Positions 8,005 to 16,596 of a stretch of DNA of 43,233 nucleotides are shown here, in pieces. The stretch comes from CAIYHK01 sp964638795 (GTDB lineage Bacteria; Actinomycetota; Acidimicrobiia; Acidimicrobiales; Ilumatobacteraceae). Numbering within the stretch: position 1 is the stretch's first letter; every line of letters begins with the position of its first letter. The notes beneath the pieces are model-generated. The model was not told the origin of the DNA, ran no database searches, and saw nothing but the letters and a program-made list of their open reading frames with translations. The translations under genes and the position numbers were made by a program. Location of the stretch: contig CAZXAX010000010.1 of the NCBI GenBank assembly GCA_964638795.1, positions 1 through 43,233 on the forward strand. Reading direction: 5' to 3'.

Positions 8005-8574
8005 CTATTCGCTTACGGATTGGTTTTTCATGCGGGCAATTCGGGGCGCCACAAGCACAGTGACAACAGTGACAAATCCCGTCAGTGCCATTTGTGGCAG
8101 CGAGACAAATCCGAATTCTCTGAACCACACCGTTGTACACGGGACATCAAGACTGCAGACATTGCTCTCAAGAGTCGGATACCACTCCACCAAGTAGTGG
8201 TACGCGGAAATCACCGCTCCGAGTGAAGCAAGCGTGAGCACATATGGCACCACATCGCGTCGACGACGAATCAGCGCAACCAAGAGCACGATTGCGATTG
8301 GGTACATGCAGATTCTCTGATACCAACAAAGGCGACACGGTTCGTAGTTGGCGATCTCACTGAAATAGAGGCTGCCAAGCATCGAGGTGGAAGAGACCAA
8401 GAAGGCGATGGCTAGACCGACATGCTCTAAGTCATTGGCGAGTTGGATACATTTGCCGCGCCGCGCCAAAAAAGCCACTGTCCAATACAGAACAATGATG
8501 GCGAATGCCACGAACACAAGCAACGAAAACAGCAACTGCATGCCCGTAACGTCCACGCCACAAGTCTGCCCCAC
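8005..8574 (-). CDS. DsbB/BdbC-family disulfide bond formation protein
   Basis: 189 residues with about four membrane helices. The first redox pair C80-R-L-C83 is in EPCRLCWYQRICMYP, the family signature around the quinone site. The second pair, C140 and C146, is in the external loop before helix 4. DsbB reoxidises a thioredoxin-like partner and passes electrons to quinone. Its partner is probably the CPHC protein encoded directly downstream. Many actinobacteria use VKOR for this step, so a DsbB-type enzyme is of note. The GTG start has an AAGGTGG ribosome site 3-4 bases upstream. Confidence 0.87.
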   Translation of the reverse strand: MGQTCGVDVTGMQLLFSLLVFVAFAIIVLYWTVAFLARRGKCIQLANDLEHVGLAIAFLVSSTSMLGSLYFSEIANYEPCRLCWYQRICMYPIAIVLLVALIRRRRDVVPYVLTLASLGAVISAYHYLVEWYPTLESNVCSLDVPCTTVWFREFGFVSLPQMALTGFVTVVTVLVAPRIARMKNQSVSE

Positions 8575-8618
8575 GCACCACCTTCAATTGAAGGCGTACA
8601 AAGTGGCAGGATTCATAT

Positions 8619-10295
8619 GTGAGTGTGGAACCAATTCAGCCACAAACCAGACCTGGTTTGGGTCTTGATGCGCTTCAAGAAATGCGCATCAGCCGGCGTA
8701 AAAACCGCCTGTTGGAAATGGAGTGGTTCGATGCTTTGTACCGCGTTTATCTAACCGCATTCTTAGGCGGCGGCTTTGTTCTCTTTGTCTCCGGGTTGAT
8801 TAAGGACACCAAATTGGACCCACTCGGAGTGACAGATTTTTCCGCCCATACACCACAGATGCTCGGTGTCGCATTCGCGGCTGCATTTTTCTTAGGTCTT
8901 CGAACCGGGGCTAATGGTGGGCCAATCGCCGTAGAGGATGCGGATGTGCGACACGTGTTACTTGCTCCAGTTAGTCGGTCCGTAGTTCTGCGTCATCCAG
9001 TAATTCAGAAAGTCCGTTCGCTCACTTTCGTGGGGGTGCTGGCAGGTGCTGCTGCAGGTCAACTTATTGCACGACGCTTACCTGGCGAACCAGTTCACTG
9101 GGTTTTCTACTGTGCAGTTGTTGGCGGATTGATTGGCGCGTTGTTCATTGCCGCTGCGCTCATCGCGCACGCAATCAACATGCCGTTTTGGGCCACAACA
9201 ATCTTTGGTGGCGGCCTACTGGTATGGCAGATCTGGGCCGCGCTCGGAACAGATGTGCGCCACGGCCCTGCCAATGCGGTTGCAGAGATTGCGGTATGGC
9301 CACTTGGTGTGGATGCCGTAAATCTCGTTGGTGCTTTAGTGATCTTGGTGCTTCTCTTAATTGGCATTGCACTGAGTGGTCGCCTGTCAATTGAAGCGCT
9401 GGCAAGGCGCTCAAATCTGGTGGCACAACTCAAGTTTGCGGTTACTCTCCAGGACATCCGCACTGTTGTTTTGCTGCGCCGCCAGCTAGGACAAGAAAGC
9501 ATGCGGTCCGTGCCGTGGTGGAAAATCGCGCGTGTGGGCAGACTCGGCCCGGTGATGAGGCGCGGACTCCACAGTTACACGCGCTTTCCCGCACGACGAA
9601 TCATCCGAATGGCAATTCTCGTAGCGATCGCCGCAATCGGCCTCGTCTACGCATATCGAGGTACTGCACCGGCTGTTGTGGTCAGTGGTCTTTGTCTATT
9701 TGTCTTGGGGCTTGAGCTTGTTGAGCCAATGTCACAAGAAGTTGATCAACCTGAACGCAACGAGTCATTTCCCGTTGTCCGCGGACAAATAATGCGAATG
9801 CATCTCGTGATGCCTGCTCTGATGTTGATTCCATTTGCGATTATTGGGGGTGTTGTAGCGGGAATTATGCAACGCAACTCATCTGGTGCACCTGCGGTGA
9901 TAGCAATTCTTGCAATCCCGATAGTCGGTGCTTCAGCGTGTGGCGCTGTGATTAACACGGTGAAAGGCATGCCCGATCCACTTGGACAGAGTGCTGAACG
10001 CCTCTACATGCCGCCAGAGGTCAGCGGCCTCACCACGGTGATCCGCAGCGCTTGGCCGCCCGCTGTTTCAATCCTGGCTTGTACACCGGTCTTGATCGTG
10101 CGCTCCGCAGAAGAGAACGGGATGAACGTGATCGGCGCCGCTATTCGTGGTGCAGTTGCATGCTCATTAGCAATTGTGTTGATCGTGGGTTGGGTGCACC
10201 AGCGTGATGTGATCCACAAATGGTGGCGTGATGTCATGGAAGGCGGTCGTGCGGCACAAGCCGATCGATCAAAGAGTGAAGGCGGTCTGCTGTGA
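8619..10295 (+). CDS. ABC transporter integral membrane protein
   Basis: 558 residues with about 12 hydrophobic segments, among them one near 40-55, one near 150-200 and a closely spaced set near 330-480. There is no ATPase motif of its own, but its stop overlaps the start of an ABC ATPase by 4 bases. I recognise no specific family from sequence; the size and spacing suit a two-component (ABC-2-like) exporter. The substrate is unknown. The GTG at 8619 was chosen because a GCAGGA ribosome site precedes it; a GTG two codons on is an alternative. It is divergent from the DsbB gene, with 44 bases between them. Confidence 0.7.
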   Translation: MSVEPIQPQTRPGLGLDALQEMRISRRKNRLLEMEWFDALYRVYLTAFLGGGFVLFVSGLIKDTKLDPLGVTDFSAHTPQMLGVAFAAAFFLGLRTGANGGPIAVEDADVRHVLLAPVSRSVVLRHPVIQKVRSLTFVGVLAGAAAGQLIARRLPGEPVHWVFYCAVVGGLIGALFIAAALIAHAINMPFWATTIFGGGLLVWQIWAALGTDVRHGPANAVAEIAVWPLGVDAVNLVGALVILVLLLIGIALSGRLSIEALARRSNLVAQLKFAVTLQDIRTVVLLRRQLGQESMRSVPWWKIARVGRLGPVMRRGLHSYTRFPARRIIRMAILVAIAAIGLVYAYRGTAPAVVVSGLCLFVLGLELVEPMSQEVDQPERNESFPVVRGQIMRMHLVMPALMLIPFAIIGGVVAGIMQRNSSGAPAVIAILAIPIVGASACGAVINTVKGMPDPLGQSAERLYMPPEVSGLTTVIRSAWPPAVSILACTPVLIVRSAEENGMNVIGAAIRGAVACSLAIVLIVGWVHQRDVIHKWWRDVMEGGRAAQADRSKSEGGLL

Positions 10296-11029
10296 ACAAA
10301 CATCCAAAACCACCGAAAGCAAACGACAAGTTACATGTGCCATCCGGCCCGCCTGCAGCACTTGAACTCCACGCAGTCGAAAAAAACTACGGCGATGCAG
10401 TTGCGCTTGAGACACTCTCACTTCGAGTGGAATCCGGGCAGCGCGTGGCACTTCTTGGACACAATGGTTCTGGCAAGACCACGATGTTGCGGATGTCGTC
10501 AGGATTACTCTCAACTTCATCAGGTGACATCACTATTTTTGATCAACCCGCGGGCAGTCTCGCAGCACGTGCAAGGTTGAGTTACATCGCTGACCAGCCC
10601 ACGTTCTATGACGATCTTTCACTTTGGCAACACCTTGAATACGTCGCGCGTCTTCATGGCGTAGACAACTGGGATCAGCATTCAGCAGATCTACTGGATC
10701 ATCTGGGGCTATATGAACGCGCAGATGATCTCCCGAATAGTTTCAGCCGTGGCCTCAAGCAGAAAGCGGCAATCGCGATTGCATTTGTGCGTCCATTCGA
10801 ACTGTTGATTGTCGACGAGCCATTTGTCGGGTTAGATGCTGCGGGCAAGGACGCGTTGTTAGAGCTCTTTGACCAAGCCCATGAAGACGGTGCCGCGCTA
10901 GTAGTGGCCACTCACGAACTCGGTTTTGTCCATTCCGTCCAACGCATAATTGCTTTGCGGGATGGCAGCCTTGTCTTTGACGGCCCCCCGGGGGATGCCG
11001 ACGTAGGTGAACTTGTGCGACAGGGCTAG
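10292..11029 (+). CDS. ABC transporter ATP-binding protein
   Basis: 245 residues, a single nucleotide-binding domain. Walker A is GHNGSGKTT (about 56-64), the signature is SFSRGLKQK (LSGGQ equivalent, somewhat degenerate), Walker B with catalytic Glu is LLIVDEPFVGLD, and the H-loop is ATHE. The GTG start overlaps the membrane subunit stop by 4 bases. It powers the preceding permease; drug, lipid or peptide export are possible. Confidence 0.9.
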   Translation: MNKHPKPPKANDKLHVPSGPPAALELHAVEKNYGDAVALETLSLRVESGQRVALLGHNGSGKTTMLRMSSGLLSTSSGDITIFDQPAGSLAARARLSYIADQPTFYDDLSLWQHLEYVARLHGVDNWDQHSADLLDHLGLYERADDLPNSFSRGLKQKAAIAIAFVRPFELLIVDEPFVGLDAAGKDALLELFDQAHEDGAALVVATHELGFVHSVQRIIALRDGSLVFDGPPGDADVGELVRQG

Positions 11030-11035
11030 TAGCGT
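11030..11035 (+). promoter_or_regulatory. Candidate -10 box of the DUF2510 gene
   Basis: TAGCGT ends 7 bases before the ATG at 11043 and overlaps no ribosome site, which supports that ATG and a leaderless transcript. Confidence 0.4.
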
Positions 11036-11042
11036 CAAAACC

Positions 11043-11390
11043 ATGTACGAGTACGACCATGTGTCCGCGCCCGCCACGAATCCGGCTGATCTGACTTCTC
11101 AGCTCAACACCAAGAACGCTGATGGATGGGAAGTTGTCACCATATATACGTGGGACAAAGCAGTTGTGGCGATCATTAAACGCACTCGCCGTGGCAACAG
11201 CCCATCGCAATATCTGGCAACTGCCACAACACAAGTCACTGATGTGGTGACGGCTCCAGCGGCTAGCGCTCCTGCCAACTGGTACCCAGATCCATCGGGG
11301 CGCTTTGAGCTTCGTTATTGGAACGGCGATAAGTGGACCGAGCACGTTTCCACCGGTGGCCAACAATCCACCGACGCGCCGGTCAAGTAA
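11043..11390 (+). CDS. DUF2510 protein with DUF4177-like N-terminus
   Basis: 115 residues from the ATG at 11043. An upstream start at 11007 would run into the ABC gene and add 12 residues with no family match. Residues 1-45 (MYEYDHV, then LNTKNADGWEVVTIY) resemble DUF4177. After an Ala/Thr linker, NWYPDPSGRFELRYWNGDKW (about 83-102) is the Trp-rich DUF2510 motif typical of actinobacterial membrane or surface-associated proteins. There is no membrane segment. Function unknown. It ends 14 bases before the MBL-Rieske gene and may be transcribed with it. Confidence 0.8.
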   Translation: MYEYDHVSAPATNPADLTSQLNTKNADGWEVVTIYTWDKAVVAIIKRTRRGNSPSQYLATATTQVTDVVTAPAASAPANWYPDPSGRFELRYWNGDKWTEHVSTGGQQSTDAPVK

Positions 11391-11404
11391 CGCTGAGTTA
11401 ATTC

Positions 11405-12952
11405 ATGCAGGTCACAACCATTGGCCATGCCGGCCTCATGGTGCAGGCCGGTGGCAAGACCATCGTTTGTGATCCTTGGTTTGAGCCAGCATTTTTTGCA
11501 TCGTGGTTCGTTTTTCCTCGCAACGATCAGCTCTCCGATGAGTTGATGTCCGCCATTACAAATCCGGACTACCTCTACATCTCACATCTTCATGGTGATC
11601 ACTTAGATTCAAAGTTCCTTAGCTACCGAATGAACAAGGGCGTCTCTGTTCTCTTGCCCGACTACCCATCACAGGAACTCGAGGGTGAGCTCCGCAAACT
11701 TGGCTTTACCAATTTCATTCGCACCACAAATGCTCAGCCATTGTCTCTGGGTGAATTGCAAGTGGCTATTCATGTCGAAACCTCAATCACCGATGGGCCA
11801 GGTGGTGATTCAGCAATTGTGATCAGCGACCCAACGGGTCGAGTCGTAAATCAGAATGATTGCCGCACACATGACGTTGCTGCATTGGCGGCACATGGAC
11901 CCGTGGATGTCCACTACTTACAGTTCAGCGGTGCAATTTGGTATCCGATGGTCTACGAAATCCCTGAGGCTGAGATGCGACAACTCGTGTCTGCAAAGGT
12001 CGAGAGTCAGTTCGCGCGAAGTCTTAAGTATGTCGAGTCGCTGAAGGCTCAAGTTGTGGCTCCCTCCGCGGGCCCGCCATGTTTTTTGGATGACGAACTT
12101 TTTGCATTCAATGTGATTACAGGCGACGAGGCTTCGATCTTCCCAGACCAAAGTGAGTTTCTGCGGCGGCTCAGCCAAATGAACTTAGGGCGTGGGGTCA
12201 TGAACATTCCTGGCACCGTTGTCACTATCCAAAATGGTTCAGTTGAAGTTGCCCAGCCATGCGATGAATCTCAACTTGCAACAATCTTTGAAAATAAAGG
12301 TGAATACCTTCAGCAATACAAAGCAGATTGGGCCAAGAGGATTGCTCACGAAAAGGCAACTTGGGGTGTCCCCGGTCTCGATGTGATCCAAACACTGAAA
12401 CTCTGGTTCGAGCCCCTTATGTCGATGGCGCCAACTCTGTGCTCTTTGGTGGGAGCCAACTGCCTGATTCGCTCAGGAACAAATGAGATTCTGATTGATT
12501 TTGCGGCGCATCAAGTACGAGCTCATACCGATGAGCCTTACGGTTTTCGTTTTGAGATTCCGTCAGAAATATTGGAAAGTGTCATCTCGGCGCGAGCTGT
12601 TGATTGGTCCAACTCGCTGTTCCTCTCGTGTCGATTCAAGGCTTGGCGCGAAGGTGAATTCAATGAGTACCTCTACAACTTCTTTAAGTCGCTGAGCCCA
12701 GATCGAATGAGCCGAACCGAATCAGAAGCTCGTGGCAAAGTCACAAAGCAAGAAGACTCAGACGAAATTGAGCTCGGTGGGTACACCATGGAGCGTTATT
12801 GTCCGCACCGAAAAGCTGACCTCAGCATATTTGGTGAGTGCGATGGCAAGGTGCTCACTTGCACACTGCATGGATGGAAGTTTGATCTAGAAACTGGGAA
12901 GTGTCTTACTGCAGACGACAAAGCACTGCGTGTGCGTCGCTCAGACAATTAG
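11405..12952 (+). CDS. Metallo-beta-lactamase-fold / Rieske [2Fe-2S] fusion protein
   Basis: 515 residues. The N-terminal half is an MBL-fold hydrolase with H61-L-H63-G-D65-H66 (SHLHGDHLD), the metal-binding HxHxDH motif; the start ITTIGHAG-like and VCDPWF are typical of the UlaG/CMAH-type branch. The C-terminus (about 455-515) is a Rieske cluster domain with C466-P-H468 and C486-T-L-H489 and GWKFDLETGKC. The combination recalls CMP-Neu5Ac hydroxylase (CMAH), which has the same two modules in the opposite order. I infer a redox-linked enzyme; an oxygenase role would need an electron donor. Its 3' end overlaps the convergent 2OG oxygenase gene by 12 bases. Confidence 0.82.
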   Translation: MQVTTIGHAGLMVQAGGKTIVCDPWFEPAFFASWFVFPRNDQLSDELMSAITNPDYLYISHLHGDHLDSKFLSYRMNKGVSVLLPDYPSQELEGELRKLGFTNFIRTTNAQPLSLGELQVAIHVETSITDGPGGDSAIVISDPTGRVVNQNDCRTHDVAALAAHGPVDVHYLQFSGAIWYPMVYEIPEAEMRQLVSAKVESQFARSLKYVESLKAQVVAPSAGPPCFLDDELFAFNVITGDEASIFPDQSEFLRRLSQMNLGRGVMNIPGTVVTIQNGSVEVAQPCDESQLATIFENKGEYLQQYKADWAKRIAHEKATWGVPGLDVIQTLKLWFEPLMSMAPTLCSLVGANCLIRSGTNEILIDFAAHQVRAHTDEPYGFRFEIPSEILESVISARAVDWSNSLFLSCRFKAWREGEFNEYLYNFFKSLSPDRMSRTESEARGKVTKQEDSDEIELGGYTMERYCPHRKADLSIFGECDGKVLTCTLHGWKFDLETGKCLTADDKALRVRRSDN

Positions 12953-13519
12953 AGGCAATTCACACCAGAACGTCAGGCTGTATTTCACGCCACTCTTGAT
13001 TGGTGCACTGCGATGGGCGTGAGTGACCATTGAAGGCCACGCCAGCATTTCCCCTACTTTCATTGAAGCGTTGCTCATTCTCTGGCGTGGGAACTCAAGG
13101 TCTGCGCCTTCGTAATCATCGTTGAGTTTCACGCTCGCTGAAACTTGTGCAACATCGTGATGAATCCGTAATTCTTCTTGTAGCCCAGGCTGGTACTTGA
13201 TCACGAAGACATCACGAAGCCCGTAGTAGTCGATAAGGGGCCAATGACCTTGCAGTTGCGGCCAGACACGGATGCCAAAATCATTCTGCACTGCTTCGAA
13301 AAGACGCGGGCTGATCATTGCCAGCGAGATCTCATGCCCAGGTACTGGATCATCAGGTTGTGGCTCAAACCCACCCACTGCTTCGGCGGCACAGATGATT
13401 GCAGCACAGAAATCCGGCTTCCAGTAGGAAAGCGACAGCATCTCTGGGCCAACCACCTCGGCGGCACGGGAATTATCCGCGTAGTCCCGATAACCGAGCA
13501 CGCGTTCTAGATCGTCCAT
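12941..13519 (-). CDS. 2-oxoglutarate/Fe(II) dioxygenase, prolyl-hydroxylase type
   Basis: 192 residues. The metal ligands are visible as H120-x-D122 in RIHHDVAQ and a distal His (H169 in THAHRSAPI), with K179 in GVKYSLTFW at the 2-oxoglutarate position. This is the P4H-like layout of the 2OG-Fe(II) superfamily. The substrate is unknown; a protein or peptide residue, or a small metabolite, are possible. It overlaps the gluQ 3' end by 13 bases and is probably the third gene of the mgsA-gluQ operon. Its own end overlaps the MBL-Rieske gene. Confidence 0.82.
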   Translation of the reverse strand: MDDLERVLGYRDYADNSRAAEVVGPEMLSLSYWKPDFCAAIICAAEAVGGFEPQPDDPVPGHEISLAMISPRLFEAVQNDFGIRVWPQLQGHWPLIDYYGLRDVFVIKYQPGLQEELRIHHDVAQVSASVKLNDDYEGADLEFPRQRMSNASMKVGEMLAWPSMVTHAHRSAPIKSGVKYSLTFWCELPLIV

Positions 13520-14364
13520 GTACCAACCCTAAGCAATGCATCGGCACTAAAGCTTCCACCGATACTCGCGAGCAGCAATTCCCGCACCGATTCAGCCGGC
13601 CTCCCCTGCTCGTTTAGATCACGCAGTGAGAGTGCTCCGTTGCGTTTTGAGAGTCGCTCACCGTCATTACCCAACACCAATGGGACATGGAGATATTCAG
13701 GTGTGGGATATCCAAGGAGTCGCTGGAGATACACCTGTCGTGGCGTGCTCGACAACAGATCATCACCACGACAAATCTGGGTCACACCTTGCAGAGCATC
13801 ATCGACCACAACCGCAAGGTTGTACGCCGGTGTCCCGTCATTGCGAAGCAGCACGACATCATCAACTTGTGCGGAGAACTCCCCGTAAAGAGTGTCATGG
13901 ATTGCCACCACCGAGCGATCAGTTCGTAACCGAATTGCAGCGGGGCGTTCCATTGCGCGTTCACTGCGTTCTGCAGTCGTGAGATCGGCACACGTTCCTG
14001 GATAAGCACCATCGGGCAAAGGACCGTGGGGCGCCGCAGCAGCCTCGCGGATCTCACGTCGCGAGCAAAAACACTCATAGGTCAAGCCCCTTTCCCTGAG
14101 TTCGTTGATAATTGACTTGTAGATGTCAAAGCGATCGCTTTGCCAAATGACGGGTATGTCGGACTCCACTCCGATTGCAGCAAGATCAGCTAATTGTCTC
14201 TCCCCGAGTGCTCGTGAAGAGGTCATCTGGTCAAGGTCTTCCATCCGAATCAGAAATTCGCCATCAGATTCTCGCGCCCAGAGATATCCAATTAATGCAG
14301 TACGAAGATTGCCCAGATGAAGATCACCTGTTGGTGATGGAGCAAATCTTCCACGCTGTGGCAT
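13507..14364 (-). CDS. gluQ: Glutamyl-Q tRNA(Asp) synthetase
   Basis: 285 residues, short like GluQRS and lacking the anticodon-binding part of GltX. The HIGH-type motif is HLGN in RFAPSPTGDLHLGNLRTAL and the KMSKS-type motif is LSKRNGA. The zinc site is CFC with a later Y-x-x-x-C (YECFCSRRE, YPGTC). The enzyme glutamylates queuosine at position 34 of tRNA-Asp. It starts 4 bases after the mgsA stop and its end overlaps the 2OG gene. Queuosine synthesis or salvage genes should exist elsewhere if this is functional. Confidence 0.9.
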   Translation of the reverse strand: MPQRGRFAPSPTGDLHLGNLRTALIGYLWARESDGEFLIRMEDLDQMTSSRALGERQLADLAAIGVESDIPVIWQSDRFDIYKSIINELRERGLTYECFCSRREIREAAAAPHGPLPDGAYPGTCADLTTAERSERAMERPAAIRLRTDRSVVAIHDTLYGEFSAQVDDVVLLRNDGTPAYNLAVVVDDALQGVTQICRGDDLLSSTPRQVYLQRLLGYPTPEYLHVPLVLGNDGERLSKRNGALSLRDLNEQGRPAESVRELLLASIGGSFSADALLRVGTWTI

Positions 14365-14368
14365 GGCT

Positions 14369-14809
14369 CTAATAGTTAGGAACGCGTCGCTGATATATCT
14401 CGTTAACCAATGGTGACGACATCAAGAAATCAGCACTCGCTCGATTACACGCAACCGGAATGTTCCAGACCACTGCGATGCGCAACAGGGCTTTGATATC
14501 TGGATCATGTGGCTGTGGTTCGAGTGGATCCCAAAAGAACAACAAGATGTCAATCTCGCGATCTGCGATGCGCGCGCCAAGTTGCTGATCGCCACCAAGT
14601 GGACCACTCCGAAGTCTTTCTACTTCAAGGCCGGTTTGTTCGGCGACTAAACGACCCGTGGTACCAGTTCCAAGAAGTACATGCTGAGAAAGCACATCGT
14701 GGTGCGCTTTCGCCCATTCGAGCATCTCGCTTTTCATGTTGTCATGTGCCACCAAAGCGATTCGTTTTTTCGCGGGGCTCTCGATGTTGATGAGATCCTC
14801 TTTGTTCAT
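14369..14809 (-). CDS. mgsA: Methylglyoxal synthase
   Basis: 146 residues from the ATG at 14809. A longer reading frame reaches 14944 but adds 45 residues outside the family. The enzyme turns dihydroxyacetone phosphate into methylglyoxal and phosphate. Motifs are KKRIALVAHDNMK at the start, GTGTTG for phosphate binding, SGPLGGDQQLGARI, and FFWDPLEPQPHDPDIKALLR with the catalytic Asp residues. The TACCCT hexamer 7 bases before the ATG supports this start and a leaderless transcript. First gene of the likely operon mgsA-gluQ-2OG oxygenase. Confidence 0.93.
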   Translation of the reverse strand: MNKEDLINIESPAKKRIALVAHDNMKSEMLEWAKAHHDVLSQHVLLGTGTTGRLVAEQTGLEVERLRSGPLGGDQQLGARIADREIDILLFFWDPLEPQPHDPDIKALLRIAVVWNIPVACNRASADFLMSSPLVNEIYQRRVPNY

Positions 14810-14816
14810 GAAATCA

Positions 14817-14822
14817 AGGGTA
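14817..14822 (-). promoter_or_regulatory. Candidate -10 box of mgsA
   Basis: TACCCT on the minus strand ends 7 bases before the mgsA ATG. No ribosome site is seen between them. Confidence 0.45.
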
Positions 14823-14965
14823 GTTGTACAACCCTTATGTACTTCGTAATCAAAGTCCGCCAACCTATGGCCCAAGTAAGGGACAAACGTCCGAGCGACA
14901 ACGAAAATCACGCGGTTATCTTGGTGCTTGTCACTTGATAACAATCACGCGCACTTGGAGGCCAT

Positions 14966-15658
14966 GTGAGACGTTCTTCTGCCAAAACGCTGGTTGCGCT
15001 AAGTGCTCTGGTTGGCCTTGCATCATGTTCTTCCAAGGACACAGCTGATCTCACAACCACGACCGAAACTACAACCACACCAACCAGCACAACTACGACG
15101 ATTCCCCAATTGGAACAGCCCGCAATCTGGCCCGCAGCAAATGTTTCTTTCCAGACCCCTGAAGAAGCCGCCGAAGACTTTGTCCGCAATGCTCTTGGCG
15201 TTGAGCCACACATCGGTGAATTTCAGGGAGGAGATTCACTGAGTGGTGAGATAGATGTTTACAGCCCTGGATCAGAAGTGGTGCGTGGAACATTGCTTCT
15301 GCGCAAGCTGGGTCCCTCCATGAGTTGGTTCGTGACTGCAGCGGTTAACGCAAACAACACAATCAGTAGTCCAGCACATCAATCTTCCATTGATGCAGCT
15401 GTCACAGAGGTAACGGGTAAAGGCCGCGGTTACGAAGCGCAATTGCGGGTGACAGCGATTGATTCTTCCGCATATAGCCAGCCAATAGACCAGCAATTTC
15501 CAATGGTCGGATCTGCCGAGGAGGCTTTTCCCTTCACGACAACACTCGATCTCAGCGAAGCCACTTCGGGTTCAATCGTCACGATCATTCTTCAGGGCAG
15601 CGCGGGGCTTGAAGAGGATCCGGGTGACTTCTGTGCGATTGCAGTCAGAATCAATTAA
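14966..15658 (+). CDS. Lipoprotein with Thr-rich linker and Gmad2-like domain
   Basis: 230 residues. The lipobox LASC places the lipidated Cys at 21. A Thr-rich spacer (about 27-48) of TTTTETTTTPTS type follows. Near the middle (about 125-160) the segment ISSPAHQSSID then VTEVTGKGRGYEAQLRV resembles the Ig-like domain of bacterial spore germination (Gmad2), though this match is weak. The GTG start has a GGAGG ribosome site 4 bases upstream (14957-14961). It is divergent from mgsA, and its 3' end overlaps trhO by 4 bases. It probably sits on the outer face of the membrane; function unknown. Confidence 0.75.
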   Translation: MRRSSAKTLVALSALVGLASCSSKDTADLTTTTETTTTPTSTTTTIPQLEQPAIWPAANVSFQTPEEAAEDFVRNALGVEPHIGEFQGGDSLSGEIDVYSPGSEVVRGTLLLRKLGPSMSWFVTAAVNANNTISSPAHQSSIDAAVTEVTGKGRGYEAQLRVTAIDSSAYSQPIDQQFPMVGSAEEAFPFTTTLDLSEATSGSIVTIILQGSAGLEEDPGDFCAIAVRIN

Positions 15659-16533
15659 CCACTGCAAGCAGGGCAAAGCCCATCGGATTCTTGGCATCCA
15701 AGACACATAACCGTGAGTTTGCGACATTCCTGATTAAGACAATTTTTCAATTCGCTAGCTGAGCTTCCGCAGCACTCACACACGCCGACTGCATTTGGAG
15801 ATTCTGCAAAATCAATCTTCATCCTGCGATCGAAAACATAAAGGGAGCCTTCCCACAGGCCACGGTCACGATATTCCTCCGCATATCGCACAATTCCGCC
15901 TTCAATTTGGTAGACCTCATTGAATCCGCGGTTTTTCATTACCGCCGACAGCACTTCGCAACGAACACCACCTGTGCAGTACGTGACGATGGGCCGGTTC
16001 TTTAGGTGATCAAATGCACCGCTATCGAGAACTTTCACAAAATCCTTGGTGTTCGCCACCTCTGGCACTACCGCACCTTTGAAACGACCAATCGCGGCTT
16101 CGAATGCGTTGCGGCCATCAAAGAACACAACCTCATCTCCACGTTGGGCAACTAGTTCATTTACTTGTTCTGGGGACAGATGCACGCCGCCGCCAACAAC
16201 CCCATGTCCATTTACCTTCAACTCGCCAGGTGCACCGAAGGTCACAATTTCATCGCGAACGCGCACCCGAAGTCGTGGAAAATCATCACCGATTCCATCC
16301 GACCATTTGAAGTCAGTGTCTTTGAAAGCTTCATAGTTCTTGGTAGCGCGCCAGTATTTCTTTACAGCCGGCATTGGACCACCCACGGTGCCATTGATTC
16401 CATCTTTAGAAATCAGAATGCGACCCTTCAATCCGAGTGCATCACAAAGTGTCCACTGCCAAAGGCGAATCGCCTCAGGGTCAGCCAGCGGCGTGAACTT
16501 GTAATAGAGCAGGATTTTCGAAGGTTCTGGCAT
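15655..16533 (-). CDS. trhO: tRNA uridine(34) hydroxylase (rhodanese family)
   Basis: 292 residues. TrhO (YceA) adds a hydroxyl at uridine 34 of tRNA, the first step to 5-(carboxy)methoxyuridine. The N-terminal domain runs to about 115, then comes a rhodanese domain with catalytic C186 in YCTGGVRCE (C192 also conserved). A Cys-rich C-terminal tail (C252, C254, C255, C265, C270, C277, C280, C287, C290) suits zinc binding. Full length. The ATG at 16533 fits the conserved start YYKFTPLADPE. It converges on the lipoprotein gene. Confidence 0.92.
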   Translation of the reverse strand: MPEPSKILLYYKFTPLADPEAIRLWQWTLCDALGLKGRILISKDGINGTVGGPMPAVKKYWRATKNYEAFKDTDFKWSDGIGDDFPRLRVRVRDEIVTFGAPGELKVNGHGVVGGGVHLSPEQVNELVAQRGDEVVFFDGRNAFEAAIGRFKGAVVPEVANTKDFVKVLDSGAFDHLKNRPIVTYCTGGVRCEVLSAVMKNRGFNEVYQIEGGIVRYAEEYRDRGLWEGSLYVFDRRMKIDFAESPNAVGVCECCGSSASELKNCLNQECRKLTVMCLGCQESDGLCPACSG

Positions 16534-16584
16534 AGCGCTAATTGACTCAACTTAGTGTCCAACAGCGAGTATGCACACGCCGAC

Positions 16585-16590
16585 TAAATT
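16585..16590 (+). promoter_or_regulatory. Candidate -10 box of the GT39-like gene
   Basis: TAAATT ends 6 bases before the GTG at 16597. An ATG at 16592 runs into a stop, which leaves the GTG as the start. Confidence 0.4.
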
Positions 16591-16596
16591 CATGAA

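Noticed and set aside
14810..14944. Longer mgsA start at 14944
   Set aside because: The extra 45 residues do not match the methylglyoxal synthase family, and the ATG at 14809 fits the known length.
15050..15110. Thr-codon repeat in the lipoprotein gene as a microsatellite
   Set aside because: Codons vary (ACA, ACC, ACG, ACT) and the stretch encodes a linker, as in the PknB tail at 25215-25263; no nucleotide-level tandem unit.
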